From an uncultured Aquimarina sp. (GTDB lineage Bacteria; Bacteroidota; Bacteroidia; Flavobacteriales; Flavobacteriaceae), in the NCBI GenBank assembly GCA_947496555.1, contig CANMDH010000018.1, forward strand, positions 1 to 64,000: 64,000 nucleotides of DNA, read 5' to 3'. This document shows, piece after piece, positions 7,440-16,486 of the stretch; positions within the stretch are counted from its first letter, which is position 1; each line of letters opens with the position of its first letter. The translations under genes and the position numbers were made by a program. Under the pieces are notes generated by a model. The model worked only from the letters and a program-made list of their open reading frames with translations, did not search any database and was not told the DNA's origin.

Positions 7440-8663
7440 CTATATTTTAATTGTAGCATGTTTATTAATCACGCTCTTACCCAGTTGATACATATGTACC
7501 TCGTCGGGTCCATCGGCCAGACGTAGCATTCTTGCCGCTACAAAAAAGTGGGCCAATGGTGTATCGGGTCCTACTCCTTTTCCGCCGTGAATCTGCATGG
7601 CACGATCAATCACATTTAAGGCCATATTGGGAGCCACAATTTTGATCATAGCAATAAGATCTTTTGAGGTTTTGTTTCCCTCTTTATCCATTTTATCGGC
7701 TGCGGAAAGCGTTAACAATCTTGCCTGCTCTATTTCGCACTGGGATAGGGCAACCTCCTGGCGAATACTACTGAAATCCTTAAAAGTCTTACCAAAGGCA
7801 ATTCGCTCTGCGGCTCTTTGCGACATTAATTCTAGTGATCGCTGTGCCATCCCTATCAAACGCATACAATGGTGAATACGGCCAGGTCCTAAACGTCCCT
7901 GAGCAATCTCAAAACCTCTTCCTTCTCCAAGGATAAGATTCTCTTTAGGTACTCGTACATTCTCTAATACAATCTCAGCATGTCCTTCAGGTGAATCATA
8001 AAACCCGAAAACCGATAATGGTCGTATTATTTTAAGTCCGGGAGTATCCATAGGCACCAAAATCATACTTTGTTGTTGATGACGTGGGGCATCGGGATCC
8101 GTTTTCCCCATCACAATAGAAATTTTACAATGAGGATCCATCCCTCCAGACGACCACCATTTACGACCGTTGATCACATACTCATCACCATCAAGGGTAA
8201 TCGAAGTTTCTATATTCGTAGCATCCGATGAGGCCACCTGAGGTTCAGTCATCAAAAACGCCGAACGTATTTCGCCATTCATCAGCGGTTCCAGCCATTG
8301 TTTTTTCTGATCGGCAGAACCATACTTTGCCAATACCTCCATATTTCCGGTATCGGGAGCATTGCAATTAAATACTTCTGAAGACCAAAGTACACGTCCC
8401 ATAATCTCGGCTAATGGTGCATACTCAAGATTGGTAAGTCCCGGGCTTAACTCCCCATAATTTTTTGGAAGAAAGAGATTCCATAAACCAGCTGCTTTTG
8501 CTTTGGCTTTAAGATCTTCCATACCCGGCCAACGCTTCCATCTATTGTCTGGATTATAAACAAAGGCACTGACTTCTTCCTCGACGGGAAGTATATGTTC
8601 TTCAAAAAAAGCATTGAGCTTTTCCTGAAGTGAGGTTATTTTTTCGGTGTAATTGAAGTTCAT
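7440..8663 (-). CDS. Acyl-CoA dehydrogenase, ACAD10/11 (LvaC)-like
   Basis: A 407-residue flavin acyl-CoA dehydrogenase. It carries [14 protein letters not shown] (98-111), [25 protein letters not shown] and the C-terminal block [18 protein letters not shown] followed by [10 protein letters not shown] (381-390), a combination typical of the ACAD10/ACAD11 branch. Where ordinary short/medium-chain enzymes have YEGT with the catalytic Glu, this one has ADGPD, so an Asp occupies that place by my alignment. In ACAD11 and LvaC the enzyme releases phosphate from a 4-phosphoacyl-CoA made by the partner kinase, giving an enoyl-CoA. The kinase gene lies directly downstream, which supports the same two-step chemistry here. 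Confidence 0.87.
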   Translation of the reverse strand: MNFNYTEKITSLQEKLNAFFEEHILPVEEEVSAFVYNPDNRWKRWPGMEDLKAKAKAAGLWNLFLPKNYGELSPGLTNLEYAPLAEIMGRVLWSSEVFNCNAPDTGNMEVLAKYGSADQKKQWLEPLMNGEIRSAFLMTEPQVASSDATNIETSITLDGDEYVINGRKWWSSGGMDPHCKISIVMGKTDPDAPRHQQQSMILVPMDTPGLKIIRPLSVFGFYDSPEGHAEIVLENVRVPKENLILGEGRGFEIAQGRLGPGRIHHCMRLIGMAQRSLELMSQRAAERIAFGKTFKDFSSIRQEVALSQCEIEQARLLTLSAADKMDKEGNKTSKDLIAMIKIVAPNMALNVIDRAMQIHGGKGVGPDTPLAHFFVAARMLRLADGPDEVHMYQLGKSVINKHATIKI

Positions 8664-8685
8664 ATTGTGTGAGATTAATAATAAG

Positions 8686-8705
8686 ATTCCTGCCTACGCA
8701 GGAAT
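8686..8705. repeat. 20-bp hairpin, REP-like
   Basis: ATTCCTGC (8686-8693) and GCAGGAAT (8698-8705) form an 8-bp perfect stem with a CTAC loop in the 56-bp spacer between an SDR and an ACAD gene. It has no T-run on the transcribed side, so it is not a standard terminator; it may be an RNA processing or stability element. Confidence 0.65.
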
Positions 8706-8719
8706 GACATAAAACTCTT

Positions 8720-9496
8720 TTATCCGGCGATCATATATCCGCCATCGGCATTATAGACACCACCAGTCATATAGGCTCCTGCATCTGATGATAATAGGCA
8801 TACTATCCCTGCCATTTCATCGGGCATTCCCATTCGTGCAGAAGGTAAAGTCCTTTCAATTTTCTGAAGTAATTTTTCATTTTGCCAGAGTGCGGCACTA
8901 AACTTCGTTTTGATTAACCCCGGGCATACTACATTGGCACGAATACCATGTTGCCCCCACTCTTTTGCCTGATTTTTGGTAAGCATTAGCAAAGCCGCCT
9001 TACTGGTGCTGTACAATCCTAGTCCGGCACCAGGATGTAATGCTTCCACCGAAGCAATATTGACAATACTGCCCCCTCCTCTTTCTTTCATCGAGGGCAT
9101 TGCCAGATTAGATAACATCCAAGGAGCTTTGACGTTTACATCCATAATCTTATCAAAAACAGCTTCTTCGGCATCCTCAATTGGGCCATACACGGGATTA
9201 ATTGCGGCGTTATTTATTAGAATATCGATGCCTCCACATTGCTCTATGGTTTTTTTGACAAGGTTTTCACGTTGTTCCTTTTTACCTATATGACAGGCAA
9301 TACCCACTGCTTGCAGACCCGCTTTTTCAAACTCGGCCACAACTTCATCCACAGCTTCCTGGCTCCTACTACTTATGACTACTTTGGCACCATGCTCTGC
9401 AAGACCTTGTGCGATTGATTTTCCTATTCCTTTACTAGAGCCGGTGATAATAGCTACTTTTCCTTCTAGATTGAAGGATTGTTTTATATTGTTCAT
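8720..9496 (-). CDS. SDR family oxidoreductase, DHRS4-like
   Basis: A 258-residue classical SDR with TGSSKGIG at 18-25, INNAAINPVYGP near 95-106 and the active-site YSTSKAA. The Asn-Asn-Ala-Ala-X-Asn-Pro form and the arginine-rich segment after the second strand (SSRSQEAVD) resemble the NADPH-dependent DHRS4 carbonyl reductase group. Its start lies 34 bp after the 604-residue ACAD gene and it precedes the ACAD10/11-like gene, so it is an inner member of the operon. A reductase forming the 4-hydroxyacyl-CoA that the kinase then uses (as LvaD does in Pseudomonas) is an attractive but unproven role. Confidence 0.86.
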   Translation of the reverse strand: MNNIKQSFNLEGKVAIITGSSKGIGKSIAQGLAEHGAKVVISSRSQEAVDEVVAEFEKAGLQAVGIACHIGKKEQRENLVKKTIEQCGGIDILINNAAINPVYGPIEDAEEAVFDKIMDVNVKAPWMLSNLAMPSMKERGGGSIVNIASVEALHPGAGLGLYSTSKAALLMLTKNQAKEWGQHGIRANVVCPGLIKTKFSAALWQNEKLLQKIERTLPSARMGMPDEMAGIVCLLSSDAGAYMTGGVYNADGGYMIAG

Positions 9497-9530
9497 TGAT
9501 TAAAAAGGTGAGTTTTGTAAAAGTTGATGT

Positions 9531-11345
9531 TTAGTTAAGTATTTCCTTCTCTCCAGCAATGGTAAGTGTTTCCTCATCCAATAATATTTCTGCCAAACCA
9601 CTGGTTTTAGGTAGTTCATACTTGAAAAAGAATTTCATAGCGTGGATCTTGCTTTCATAAAAGTCTTCAGTATGTGTTTTTTGACCCGTTACTAAAGCAT
9701 TTTTAGCATGGACAGCAATGTCCAACCATATCCAGGCCATAGTAATGTTCCCCAGAAACTCCATAAACGGTGTAGCATCTGATAAGAACCGTTCAAAATC
9801 ACCTTTTTGAGCAAACCCAACTAAAAAGCCTATCACTTTTTGTGCTAGTTGTAATTTTTCTCCCAGTTTTGAAGCATATCCTCTTAAATCATCATATTTT
9901 GATGCTCTTTGAATGGTTTGCATGATCTCTGCAGTTAGTAACTCCAGTGCTTTCCCATTTTCCATTAGCAATTTTCTTCCCAATAGATCTTGAGACTGGA
10001 TTCCAGTCGTTCCTTCATAAATTGGAAAAATACGGATATCTCTATAATACTGTTGTAAGATAAAATCGGTACAGAAACCATATCCTCCTAGAACCTGTAA
10101 TCCGTTAGAAACTGCTTGTGCTCCCATCTCTGAAGGATAGGTTTTTACCATCGGAATGATTAATTCAAGGAGTAATGCATATTTTTCTTTTTCGGCCTTA
10201 TCCTGAAGTGTTTCTTTAAGATCATAATATTTTGAAGCCAGTAACACCAAACTTAAAGATCCCTCATACACAACCTTTTGTTGCAGTAACATTCTGCGAA
10301 CATCGGGGTGATTGATGATTAATGTTTGTCCTTGTTCTGGGTTTTTCTTTCCATCGCTAGAAAGTTTTCGACCTTGCGGGCGTTCTTTGGCGTATTGTAA
10401 TGATGCATGATATGCTGCAGATGCAATAGCCGCAGCTCCTCGACCTACTGCAATACGGGCGCCATTCATCATTAAAAACATATATTTTAATCCTTGATGT
10501 GGTTCTCCTACTAACCATCCATGACAATCATCTGCATCTCCAAAACCTAAATGTGTGGTACAATACCCACGTTGTCCTACTTTCTGAAAATCAGCTACTG
10601 TAGTAACATCATTTGGAGTTAGGTTACCGTTGGCATCTGGTCGTTTTTTGGGTACCACAAACAAAGAAATACCTTTGGTTCCCGCTGGTGCTCCTTCTAT
10701 GCGTGCCAATACTAAATGAACGAAGTTATCTGAATATTGGTGATCTCCTCCCGAAATAAATATTTTTTGACCCAAAATCTTATAAAAACCATCATCTGTA
10801 GGTGTTGCTTTGGTTACCACATCAGACAAGGAACTACCGGCTTGAGGTTCGGTAAGGCACATGGTACCTGCCCACTCGCCTGAAATCATTTTAGGTACAT
10901 ACGTATCATTAAGCTCTTTATTACCAAAATGCACAATCAGCTCTGCCGATCCAAGGGTAAGCCCAGCATAACCCGGCAAATGATTATTGGCGGCATCCAA
11001 AATGAAAGCTGCAGAAGTAAATACCATCATAGGTAACTGTAATCCTCCTGCTTCATAATCAAAAGTACCCGAAATGAGCCCCATTTCACCGCCTTTTTTC
11101 ATCATAACCTCAACCTGCGGATGTACGATTACAGTTCCATCTTTATGATACGCCGGTTTTTCATCCATCTCTTTGATGTACGGAAATAGTTCTCTATCAG
11201 AAAACTCCTTAACCGAATCCAAAAACATGTCTAGCGATGCTGTATCATGATCGGCAAAACGTTCTGCTTGTAATACATCTTCTAACTGATGTACATCGTA
11301 TAAAAGGTACTTTAACGTCTCGAAATCTATATATTGATTAGCCAT
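9531..11345 (-). CDS. Acyl-CoA dehydrogenase with extra C-terminal domain (DmdC/FadE5-type)
   Basis: A 604-residue FAD acyl-CoA dehydrogenase. It has the N-terminal and middle ACAD domains (LTEPQAGSSLSDVVTKA in the middle), the catalytic-Glu motif IYEGTTGIQ at about residue 440, and an additional C-terminal helical domain of roughly 130 residues, as in long-form enzymes such as DmdC or mycobacterial FadE5. It catalyses alpha,beta-dehydrogenation of an acyl-CoA, passing electrons to ETF. It is the first structural gene after the Crp-like regulator and is preceded by a 20-bp perfect palindrome 66 bp upstream of its start codon. Two ACADs of different branches in one operon point to consecutive steps on one carbon skeleton. 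Confidence 0.9.
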   Translation of the reverse strand: MANQYIDFETLKYLLYDVHQLEDVLQAERFADHDTASLDMFLDSVKEFSDRELFPYIKEMDEKPAYHKDGTVIVHPQVEVMMKKGGEMGLISGTFDYEAGGLQLPMMVFTSAAFILDAANNHLPGYAGLTLGSAELIVHFGNKELNDTYVPKMISGEWAGTMCLTEPQAGSSLSDVVTKATPTDDGFYKILGQKIFISGGDHQYSDNFVHLVLARIEGAPAGTKGISLFVVPKKRPDANGNLTPNDVTTVADFQKVGQRGYCTTHLGFGDADDCHGWLVGEPHQGLKYMFLMMNGARIAVGRGAAAIASAAYHASLQYAKERPQGRKLSSDGKKNPEQGQTLIINHPDVRRMLLQQKVVYEGSLSLVLLASKYYDLKETLQDKAEKEKYALLLELIIPMVKTYPSEMGAQAVSNGLQVLGGYGFCTDFILQQYYRDIRIFPIYEGTTGIQSQDLLGRKLLMENGKALELLTAEIMQTIQRASKYDDLRGYASKLGEKLQLAQKVIGFLVGFAQKGDFERFLSDATPFMEFLGNITMAWIWLDIAVHAKNALVTGQKTHTEDFYESKIHAMKFFFKYELPKTSGLAEILLDEETLTIAGEKEILN

Positions 11346-11410
11346 TGTGTGATTTTTTTTGAAGTTGGATATTAAAACTGTAATAAATTTCGGGAATATT
11401 TGATGAATTC

Positions 11411-11430
11411 TTATTAAACTAGTTTAATAA
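11411..11430. promoter_or_regulatory. 20-bp perfect palindrome, candidate operator
   Basis: TTATTAAACTAGTTTAATAA is a perfect palindrome between the Crp-like gene (ends 11516) and the start of the ACAD operon (11345). Its position about 65-85 bp ahead of the operon start suits an operator for a dimeric regulator. Which protein binds is unknown; the adjacent Crp-like protein is the obvious candidate, an unlinked TetR-type regulator another. Confidence 0.5.
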
Positions 11431-11515
11431 ATATCAAATTTTAGATAGTCTTAACTTTTCTTACAAGAAGAGTAAAAATGAAAAATATGATAACAGCCTG
11501 AAAAACGTATACCTA

Positions 11516-12088
11516 TTACTTTTGACTAAGTCGCTTTCTGATTTTTGAAAGTCCGACGGGAGTTAAGCCAAGATATGAAGCTATCAAATATTGAGGTACA
11601 CGCTGAAATAATGTAGGGCGTTTTTTAAGTAATTCAAGATAGCGTTCTTGATTAGAAAGGTTTCTAAGTTGATTAATGCGCTGAAAATTTATCACAAAGG
11701 TTCGTTGCATCGATAATCGCCCAAAGCGTTCTAGTTGATGTGAGTGATCAAAAACCTTTTGCACATCTGCCTTTGAAATGGTATATACAACAGTGTCTTC
11801 AAGTGCTTCCAAATAAGATTGGGACTGGATATCTTCTATATATGCATACAAATCTGTAAAAAAATAGCCTTCAGTAAAAAACTCCATAACCTGTGTGGTG
11901 CCTTCTTCCATAGTATAATATGAGACACATCCTTGTTTCATGAAATAAAAACTATCGATGTACTGACCGGGTTTAAGAAGATATGTTCCTTTCTTAAAAA
12001 TTTGTTTTTTATAAAACTGAAGACCAAATTCCATATCGGCATCACTAACATGTGTATAAGATCGTATGGTTCTTTTTAAGTCTTCCAA
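11516..12088 (-). CDS. Crp/Fnr family transcriptional regulator
   Basis: A 190-residue protein with an N-terminal cyclic-nucleotide-binding-like beta roll (KKGTYLLKPGQYIDSFYFMKQG at about 33-54, split by one turn) and a short C-terminal helix-turn-helix ending YLIASYLGLTPVGLSKIRK. It lacks the Cys set of Fnr-type iron-sulfur sensors. Bacteroidota have many such proteins whose ligand is unknown. It is transcribed toward the acyl-CoA operon, 170 bp away, with a perfect palindrome in between, which makes it the best local candidate for the operon's regulator. On the other side it is divergent from a histidine kinase gene. Confidence 0.85.
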   Translation of the reverse strand: MEDLKRTIRSYTHVSDADMEFGLQFYKKQIFKKGTYLLKPGQYIDSFYFMKQGCVSYYTMEEGTTQVMEFFTEGYFFTDLYAYIEDIQSQSYLEALEDTVVYTISKADVQKVFDHSHQLERFGRLSMQRTFVINFQRINQLRNLSNQERYLELLKKRPTLFQRVPQYLIASYLGLTPVGLSKIRKRLSQK

Positions 12089-12294
12089 GGTTATACGGTG
12101 TTTTTAACGAAAAAACGAAATATTTTTGACATCGCAAAAATTAGCGCTAGTTGTCTCAAAATGCGCACTATTTCTCCTAATTATTTTATCTCAAATCACT
12201 TTTTTTTCAATTTTCTTAAATATTACGGGTTTACCGCAGCCATAATTTAACTTTTGTTTGTAGCTTTAAAGAAACTCTAAACTAAATTAAAACC

Positions 12295-12302
12295 TATATT
12301 TG
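12295..12302 (+). promoter_or_regulatory. Minus-7 box of the histidine kinase promoter
   Basis: TATATTTG fits the Bacteroidota TAnnTTTG box exactly. No good TTTG was found 19-20 bp upstream, so only the downstream half is supported. Its position matters because it covers a TTG that would otherwise be taken as the start of the kinase gene. Confidence 0.55.
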
Positions 12303-12356
12303 CAGCGCTTTCCAAAAAAGGCCTCTAACAACCTATCCAATAGAGTATTGGATTTT

Positions 12357-14234
12357 ATGGACACAATAAATTTTTATCAAATATCAATTTTCCTTTTTCA
12401 AGGATTAATAGTCGCATCGTTAATACTACTATTATTTCGCTTGCGTGCTGTAATGGGGCATGGTTTACTATTTACCTCATTAGGTTTATTTCAATTTATT
12501 CAAGTTTTTCTAGCCAGCACCCTTTATTTTGAAATTTCGGATACTCTTGTGGTATCGCCCGGTTCTTCTGTATTGTTTTCGGGTACTCTATTTGCTGTAC
12601 TGTTAATTTATATTAAAGAAGACGCTAGTACTGCTCGAAAACTAATCTACGCTTTGGTGGTAGCGAACATAATTTTATGTTTTCTTTTACTTTCCTTTCG
12701 CTTAAACATAGAAGGCGCTTATAGCTATAATCCGTTTGATATATCTACAGAATTCTTTTATACTAATGTATTTGTTCTTTTTGTGGGGACTGGGATTCTA
12801 TATGTTGACTCTTTACTAATCATTTTCATTTTCGAATTTATTTCGAAACATATTAGGAATCTATTTTTTAGAATTTTAATAACCATGACTTTGGTATTAA
12901 GTTTTGACGCCATCTGCTTTACTATTGGATCGTTCTGGTATTTTGAAGACATTATAAAAATTCTTTATTCGGGGTTGGTGTCTAAGGTGTTTATGGCATT
13001 TTTCTTCAGCATTTTATTCACGATTTATTTAAAATATGTTGAAAAAGAGGAATTTAGACCAAATTACCTTTCTTTTAAAGATATTTATCATTCTCTTACC
13101 TACAGACAAAAGTTTGAAGTTGCCGAAAAAGCCATACAACTTACCGAAAGTAGATACCACACATTAACAAATCTTGTACCGGTAGGTATTTTTATGACTC
13201 AGGCAGATGGAAAAACTACGTTCGTGAATCCTAAATGGTGTGAGATTTCAGGTTTATCGCAAGAAGAAGCTCTTAATGATGGTTGGCTCAATGCCGTTCA
13301 TCCCGAGGATAGGAAAAAATTGAAAAAGGGATGGTATGACGATGCTTCGGAAAGAAAAAATTCTGATGCAGAATATCGATTCTTAAGAAAAGATGGTTCG
13401 ATCACCTGGGTTCTAGGACAAGCAATCCCAGAGTATAATGAGAAAAAACAAGTTATCGGGTATGTGGGTACTATAACAGATATTACAGATATCAAGTTAT
13501 ACGAAATAGAGCTGAATAGTCTTAAAGAGAGAGCCGAAGAAAGTGATCGCCTAAAATCAGCTTTTTTAGCCAATATGAGTCATGAGATACGCACACCGAT
13601 GAATGGCATATTAGGTTTGGCTGAATTACTAAAGGAACCAAAACTCTCTGGTGATGAGCAGCAACTATATCTGGACCTTATAAAGGAAAGCGGAGCAAGA
13701 ATGCTTAATATTATTAAAGATATTATCGACATTTCCAGAATTGAAGCCGATCAGGTAAAAGTATTCATTAATGAAGTTAATATTAATGCACAAACAGAAT
13801 ATTTGTATAATTTCTTTAAACCGGAAACTGATAAAAAGGGAATAACACTTATATTAAATAATGGTTTACCTGAAGAAGAAGCCATTATTAGTACTGATAA
13901 AGAGAAGTTCAATGCTGTACTTACCAATCTTGTTAAAAATGCCATCAAATACACCAATAAAGGCGCTATAGAATTTGGATATAGCCGACAAGATGATTTT
14001 CTTGAATTTTACGTAAAAGATACCGGTATGGGAATTGACAAAAACAGACAAGAAGCTATTTTTGAACGATTCGTGCAAGCAGATATAGAAGATCGCTATG
14101 CCTTGGAGGGCGCAGGTATAGGCCTGTCAATTGCTAAAGCTTATGTCGAAATGTTAGATGGTAAAATATGGTTAGACAGCAAGAAAGGTAAGGGCTCTAC
14201 CTTTTATTTTAGGATCCCCTATAAAAAAGCATAA
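12357..14234 (+). CDS. Membrane PAS-domain sensor histidine kinase
   Basis: A 625-residue kinase. I chose the ATG at 12357, not the in-frame TTG at 12300, because a TAnnTTTG promoter box overlaps that TTG. About seven membrane helices occupy residues 1-235; a PAS domain follows (about 255-385), then a HisKA domain with the phospho-accepting His409 in NMSHEIRTPMNG, and a HATPase domain with NLVKNAIKYT (N box), DTGMGI (G1) and GAGIGLS (G2). It should autophosphorylate and pass phosphate to a response regulator, but none is encoded next to it. The membrane part resembles a ligand-sensing bundle; the signal is unknown. It is divergent from the Crp-like gene. Confidence 0.9.
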   Translation: MDTINFYQISIFLFQGLIVASLILLLFRLRAVMGHGLLFTSLGLFQFIQVFLASTLYFEISDTLVVSPGSSVLFSGTLFAVLLIYIKEDASTARKLIYALVVANIILCFLLLSFRLNIEGAYSYNPFDISTEFFYTNVFVLFVGTGILYVDSLLIIFIFEFISKHIRNLFFRILITMTLVLSFDAICFTIGSFWYFEDIIKILYSGLVSKVFMAFFFSILFTIYLKYVEKEEFRPNYLSFKDIYHSLTYRQKFEVAEKAIQLTESRYHTLTNLVPVGIFMTQADGKTTFVNPKWCEISGLSQEEALNDGWLNAVHPEDRKKLKKGWYDDASERKNSDAEYRFLRKDGSITWVLGQAIPEYNEKKQVIGYVGTITDITDIKLYEIELNSLKERAEESDRLKSAFLANMSHEIRTPMNGILGLAELLKEPKLSGDEQQLYLDLIKESGARMLNIIKDIIDISRIEADQVKVFINEVNINAQTEYLYNFFKPETDKKGITLILNNGLPEEEAIISTDKEKFNAVLTNLVKNAIKYTNKGAIEFGYSRQDDFLEFYVKDTGMGIDKNRQEAIFERFVQADIEDRYALEGAGIGLSIAKAYVEMLDGKIWLDSKKGKGSTFYFRIPYKKA

Positions 14235-14267
14235 AAAAAGGGAATCTAAACGATTCCCTTTTTTTAT
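14233..14267. terminator. Bidirectional terminator between histidine kinase and murA
   Basis: A-run plus GGGAATC (14233-14246) pairs with GATTCCC plus T-run (14252-14265) around a short TAAAC loop. Lying between convergent genes, it can terminate both: it starts at the kinase stop codon and ends 20 bp from the murA stop. Confidence 0.9.
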
Positions 14268-14285
14268 GCTTTTTTACTTGGAAAA

Positions 14286-15602
14286 CTATGTTTTTGTTCT
14301 AGTAATCTTTGCTCCTATTGCTCTAAGACGTTCATCAATATTTTCATATCCACGATCGATTTGTTCAATGTTATGTATTATAGAAGTACCTTTGGCACCA
14401 AGCGCAGCAATTAATAAAGAAATCCCTGCTCTGATATCTGGAGATACCATGGTCGTAGCTTTTAAGGTAGATTCAAAATCATGCCCAATAATAGTAGCTC
14501 GATGAGGATCACAAAGAATAATTTTTGCTCCCATATCTATAAGCTTATCTACAAAAAACAAACGACTCTCAAACATTTTTTGATGCACCATTACTTCTCC
14601 TCTTGCTTGTGTAGCGACCACCAACACAATGCTTAATAAATCTGGTGTAAAACCTGGCCAGGGTGCATCTGCAATGGTCATAAAAGATCCATCGATATAA
14701 CTCTCTATCTGGTACCCATCTTTATGTGCAGGGATATGAATATCATCACCTACTCTCTCTAAAGTAATTCCTAATTTTCTAAACGTATTGGGGATTATCC
14801 CCAAGTTTTCCCAGCTTACATTTTTAATAGTTATTTCACTTTTGGTCATAGCTGCTAAACCAATCCACGATCCAATCTCTATCATGTCTGGTAATACACG
14901 ATGCTCACAACCTCCTAATTCTTTAACTCCTTCGATTGTTAATAGATTAGAACCAACTCCAGTAATCTTGGCTCCCATAGAGTTTAACATTCTACATAGT
15001 TGCTGAAGATAGGGTTCACAGGCAGCATTATAAATGGTAGTAGTACCTTTTGCCAATACGGCGGCCATTACAATATTTGCCGTTCCTGTTACCGAAGCCT
15101 CATCAAGCAGCATATAGGTTCCTGTTAGACCCTCTGGAGCTTCAACTCCATAAAAACGTTCTTCTTTATTATATCTAAACGCTGCTCCCAGATTAATAAA
15201 TCCTTCAAAGTGAGTATCTAAACGTCTTCTTCCGATTTTATCACCTCCCGGTCTTGGAATATATCCTTTACCAAACCTTGCCAAAAGTGGGCCTACAATC
15301 ATTATTGAACCTCTAAGGCCACTTCCTTCTTTTTTAAATCGTTCACTTTCCAGATACTCAAGATCTAACTGATCACTTTTAAAGGAATACGTTCCTTTTT
15401 TAAGTTTTTGGACCTTTACACCCAAATTAGCCAGAATATCGATAAGTTTATTTACGTCTCGTATATCAGGAATATTTGAAATTATAACTTCTTCGGGAGT
15501 TAATAATACTGCACAAAGAATTTGAAGAGCTTCATTTTTTGCACCCTGAGGAGTAATTTCTCCTTTGAGTTGATGCCCTCCTTCTATCTGAAAAGTACCC
15601 AT
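14286..15602 (-). CDS. murA: UDP-N-acetylglucosamine 1-carboxyvinyltransferase
   Basis: A 438-residue EPSP-synthase-fold enzyme that transfers enolpyruvate from PEP to UDP-GlcNAc, the first committed step of peptidoglycan synthesis in the cytoplasm. The catalytic Lys22-Asn23 pair (KNEAL) is present. The mobile loop that in E. coli holds Cys115 reads PGGDKIGRRRLDTH, with Asp121 in the Cys position. Asp-type MurA enzymes are active but are not alkylated by fosfomycin, so the organism should be insensitive at the target level. It is 51 bp downstream of the DUF4290 gene, probably one transcript, ending at a shared terminator. Confidence 0.95.
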   Translation of the reverse strand: MGTFQIEGGHQLKGEITPQGAKNEALQILCAVLLTPEEVIISNIPDIRDVNKLIDILANLGVKVQKLKKGTYSFKSDQLDLEYLESERFKKEGSGLRGSIMIVGPLLARFGKGYIPRPGGDKIGRRRLDTHFEGFINLGAAFRYNKEERFYGVEAPEGLTGTYMLLDEASVTGTANIVMAAVLAKGTTTIYNAACEPYLQQLCRMLNSMGAKITGVGSNLLTIEGVKELGGCEHRVLPDMIEIGSWIGLAAMTKSEITIKNVSWENLGIIPNTFRKLGITLERVGDDIHIPAHKDGYQIESYIDGSFMTIADAPWPGFTPDLLSIVLVVATQARGEVMVHQKMFESRLFFVDKLIDMGAKIILCDPHRATIIGHDFESTLKATTMVSPDIRAGISLLIAALGAKGTSIIHNIEQIDRGYENIDERLRAIGAKITRTKT

Positions 15603-15653
15603 TTAATATATAAGCGTTAATTAGTGGTTAGTAATTGTATTTGGGTTAGGTAT

Positions 15654-16289
15654 TTAATAACGTTTTTTACCTCTACTTCTGTAGCTCTTTTTACCTCCGC
15701 TACTCTTTTTCTTTTTGCCTCTCAATAAGTTGGAAGAATCCGTAAGGTCTTCTGCACTTTCTTTGAGGTTTATCCGACCGCTACTTAATTCAAAGAGGTG
15801 ATCAAAAATAACACTGTCCTCAACTGTATCCTTATTCCAGTTTAGATAGCATTTTTTCATGTGGTTGGCAATGGTATATACAAGTGCCGTTTTCAGATCT
15901 CCTTCTTCCCAACCATTAGCAACATCAATCATTCTCTTGATGTTATTTCCATAAAATCTATATTTAGGAAAATTTTGAGGGTACTCTAAAGGCTCTGGTC
16001 GTTCTTGTAGTTTTTCTTTGGTTAAAATAGGAAAGGGAGCTTCTACGTCCAATTTGAAATCACTCATTATAAATAATTGATCCCACAACTTATGCTGAAA
16101 CTCTGGAACATCACGTAAATGAGGTTGTAAATTTCCCATTACAGCGATAATAGCCCTTGCTACTTTATTTCTTTCTTCTTTATCTTCAATAGATACGGCA
16201 TGATTTATCATCTTCTGTAAATGACGCCCATATTCAGGTATGATAAGCTTCTCTCTCTCTGTGTTATATTCTAAATTATCAATTATCAT
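15654..16289 (-). CDS. DUF4290 domain-containing protein
   Basis: A 211-residue cytoplasmic protein of a Bacteroidota-restricted family, recognisable from its start DNLEYNTEREKLIIPEYGR and the central KYRFYGNNIKRMID. The last 40 residues are very basic (RGKKKKSSGGKKSYRSRGKK), suggesting contact with nucleic acid or membrane lipid. Function is unknown. The gene precedes murA with a 51-bp gap and the same direction, an arrangement I recall as common in flavobacteria, so a link to cell-wall synthesis control is conceivable but untested. Confidence 0.82.
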   Translation of the reverse strand: MIIDNLEYNTEREKLIIPEYGRHLQKMINHAVSIEDKEERNKVARAIIAVMGNLQPHLRDVPEFQHKLWDQLFIMSDFKLDVEAPFPILTKEKLQERPEPLEYPQNFPKYRFYGNNIKRMIDVANGWEEGDLKTALVYTIANHMKKCYLNWNKDTVEDSVIFDHLFELSSGRINLKESAEDLTDSSNLLRGKKKKSSGGKKSYRSRGKKRY

Positions 16290-16486
16290 GAAAAAAAATT
16301 TAAGTGAAGTATTCTACCTGTTAGATAAGGTATTCATAATTCGTCTCGCAAAATACTAAAATAAAATAAGTAAGTTATAGTACTTAGATAAAATTATTCG
16401 TAAGAAATACCACGTCAGTCTTCGCGACTTACATTATATAGTTTACAAACAACTTTTGATAAATAAAACTTATAAAAAAGATGCAA

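Noticed and set aside
12300-12356. TTG start 19 codons upstream for the histidine kinase
   Set aside because: The TTG lies inside a TAnnTTTG promoter box, so it is unlikely to be in the mRNA.
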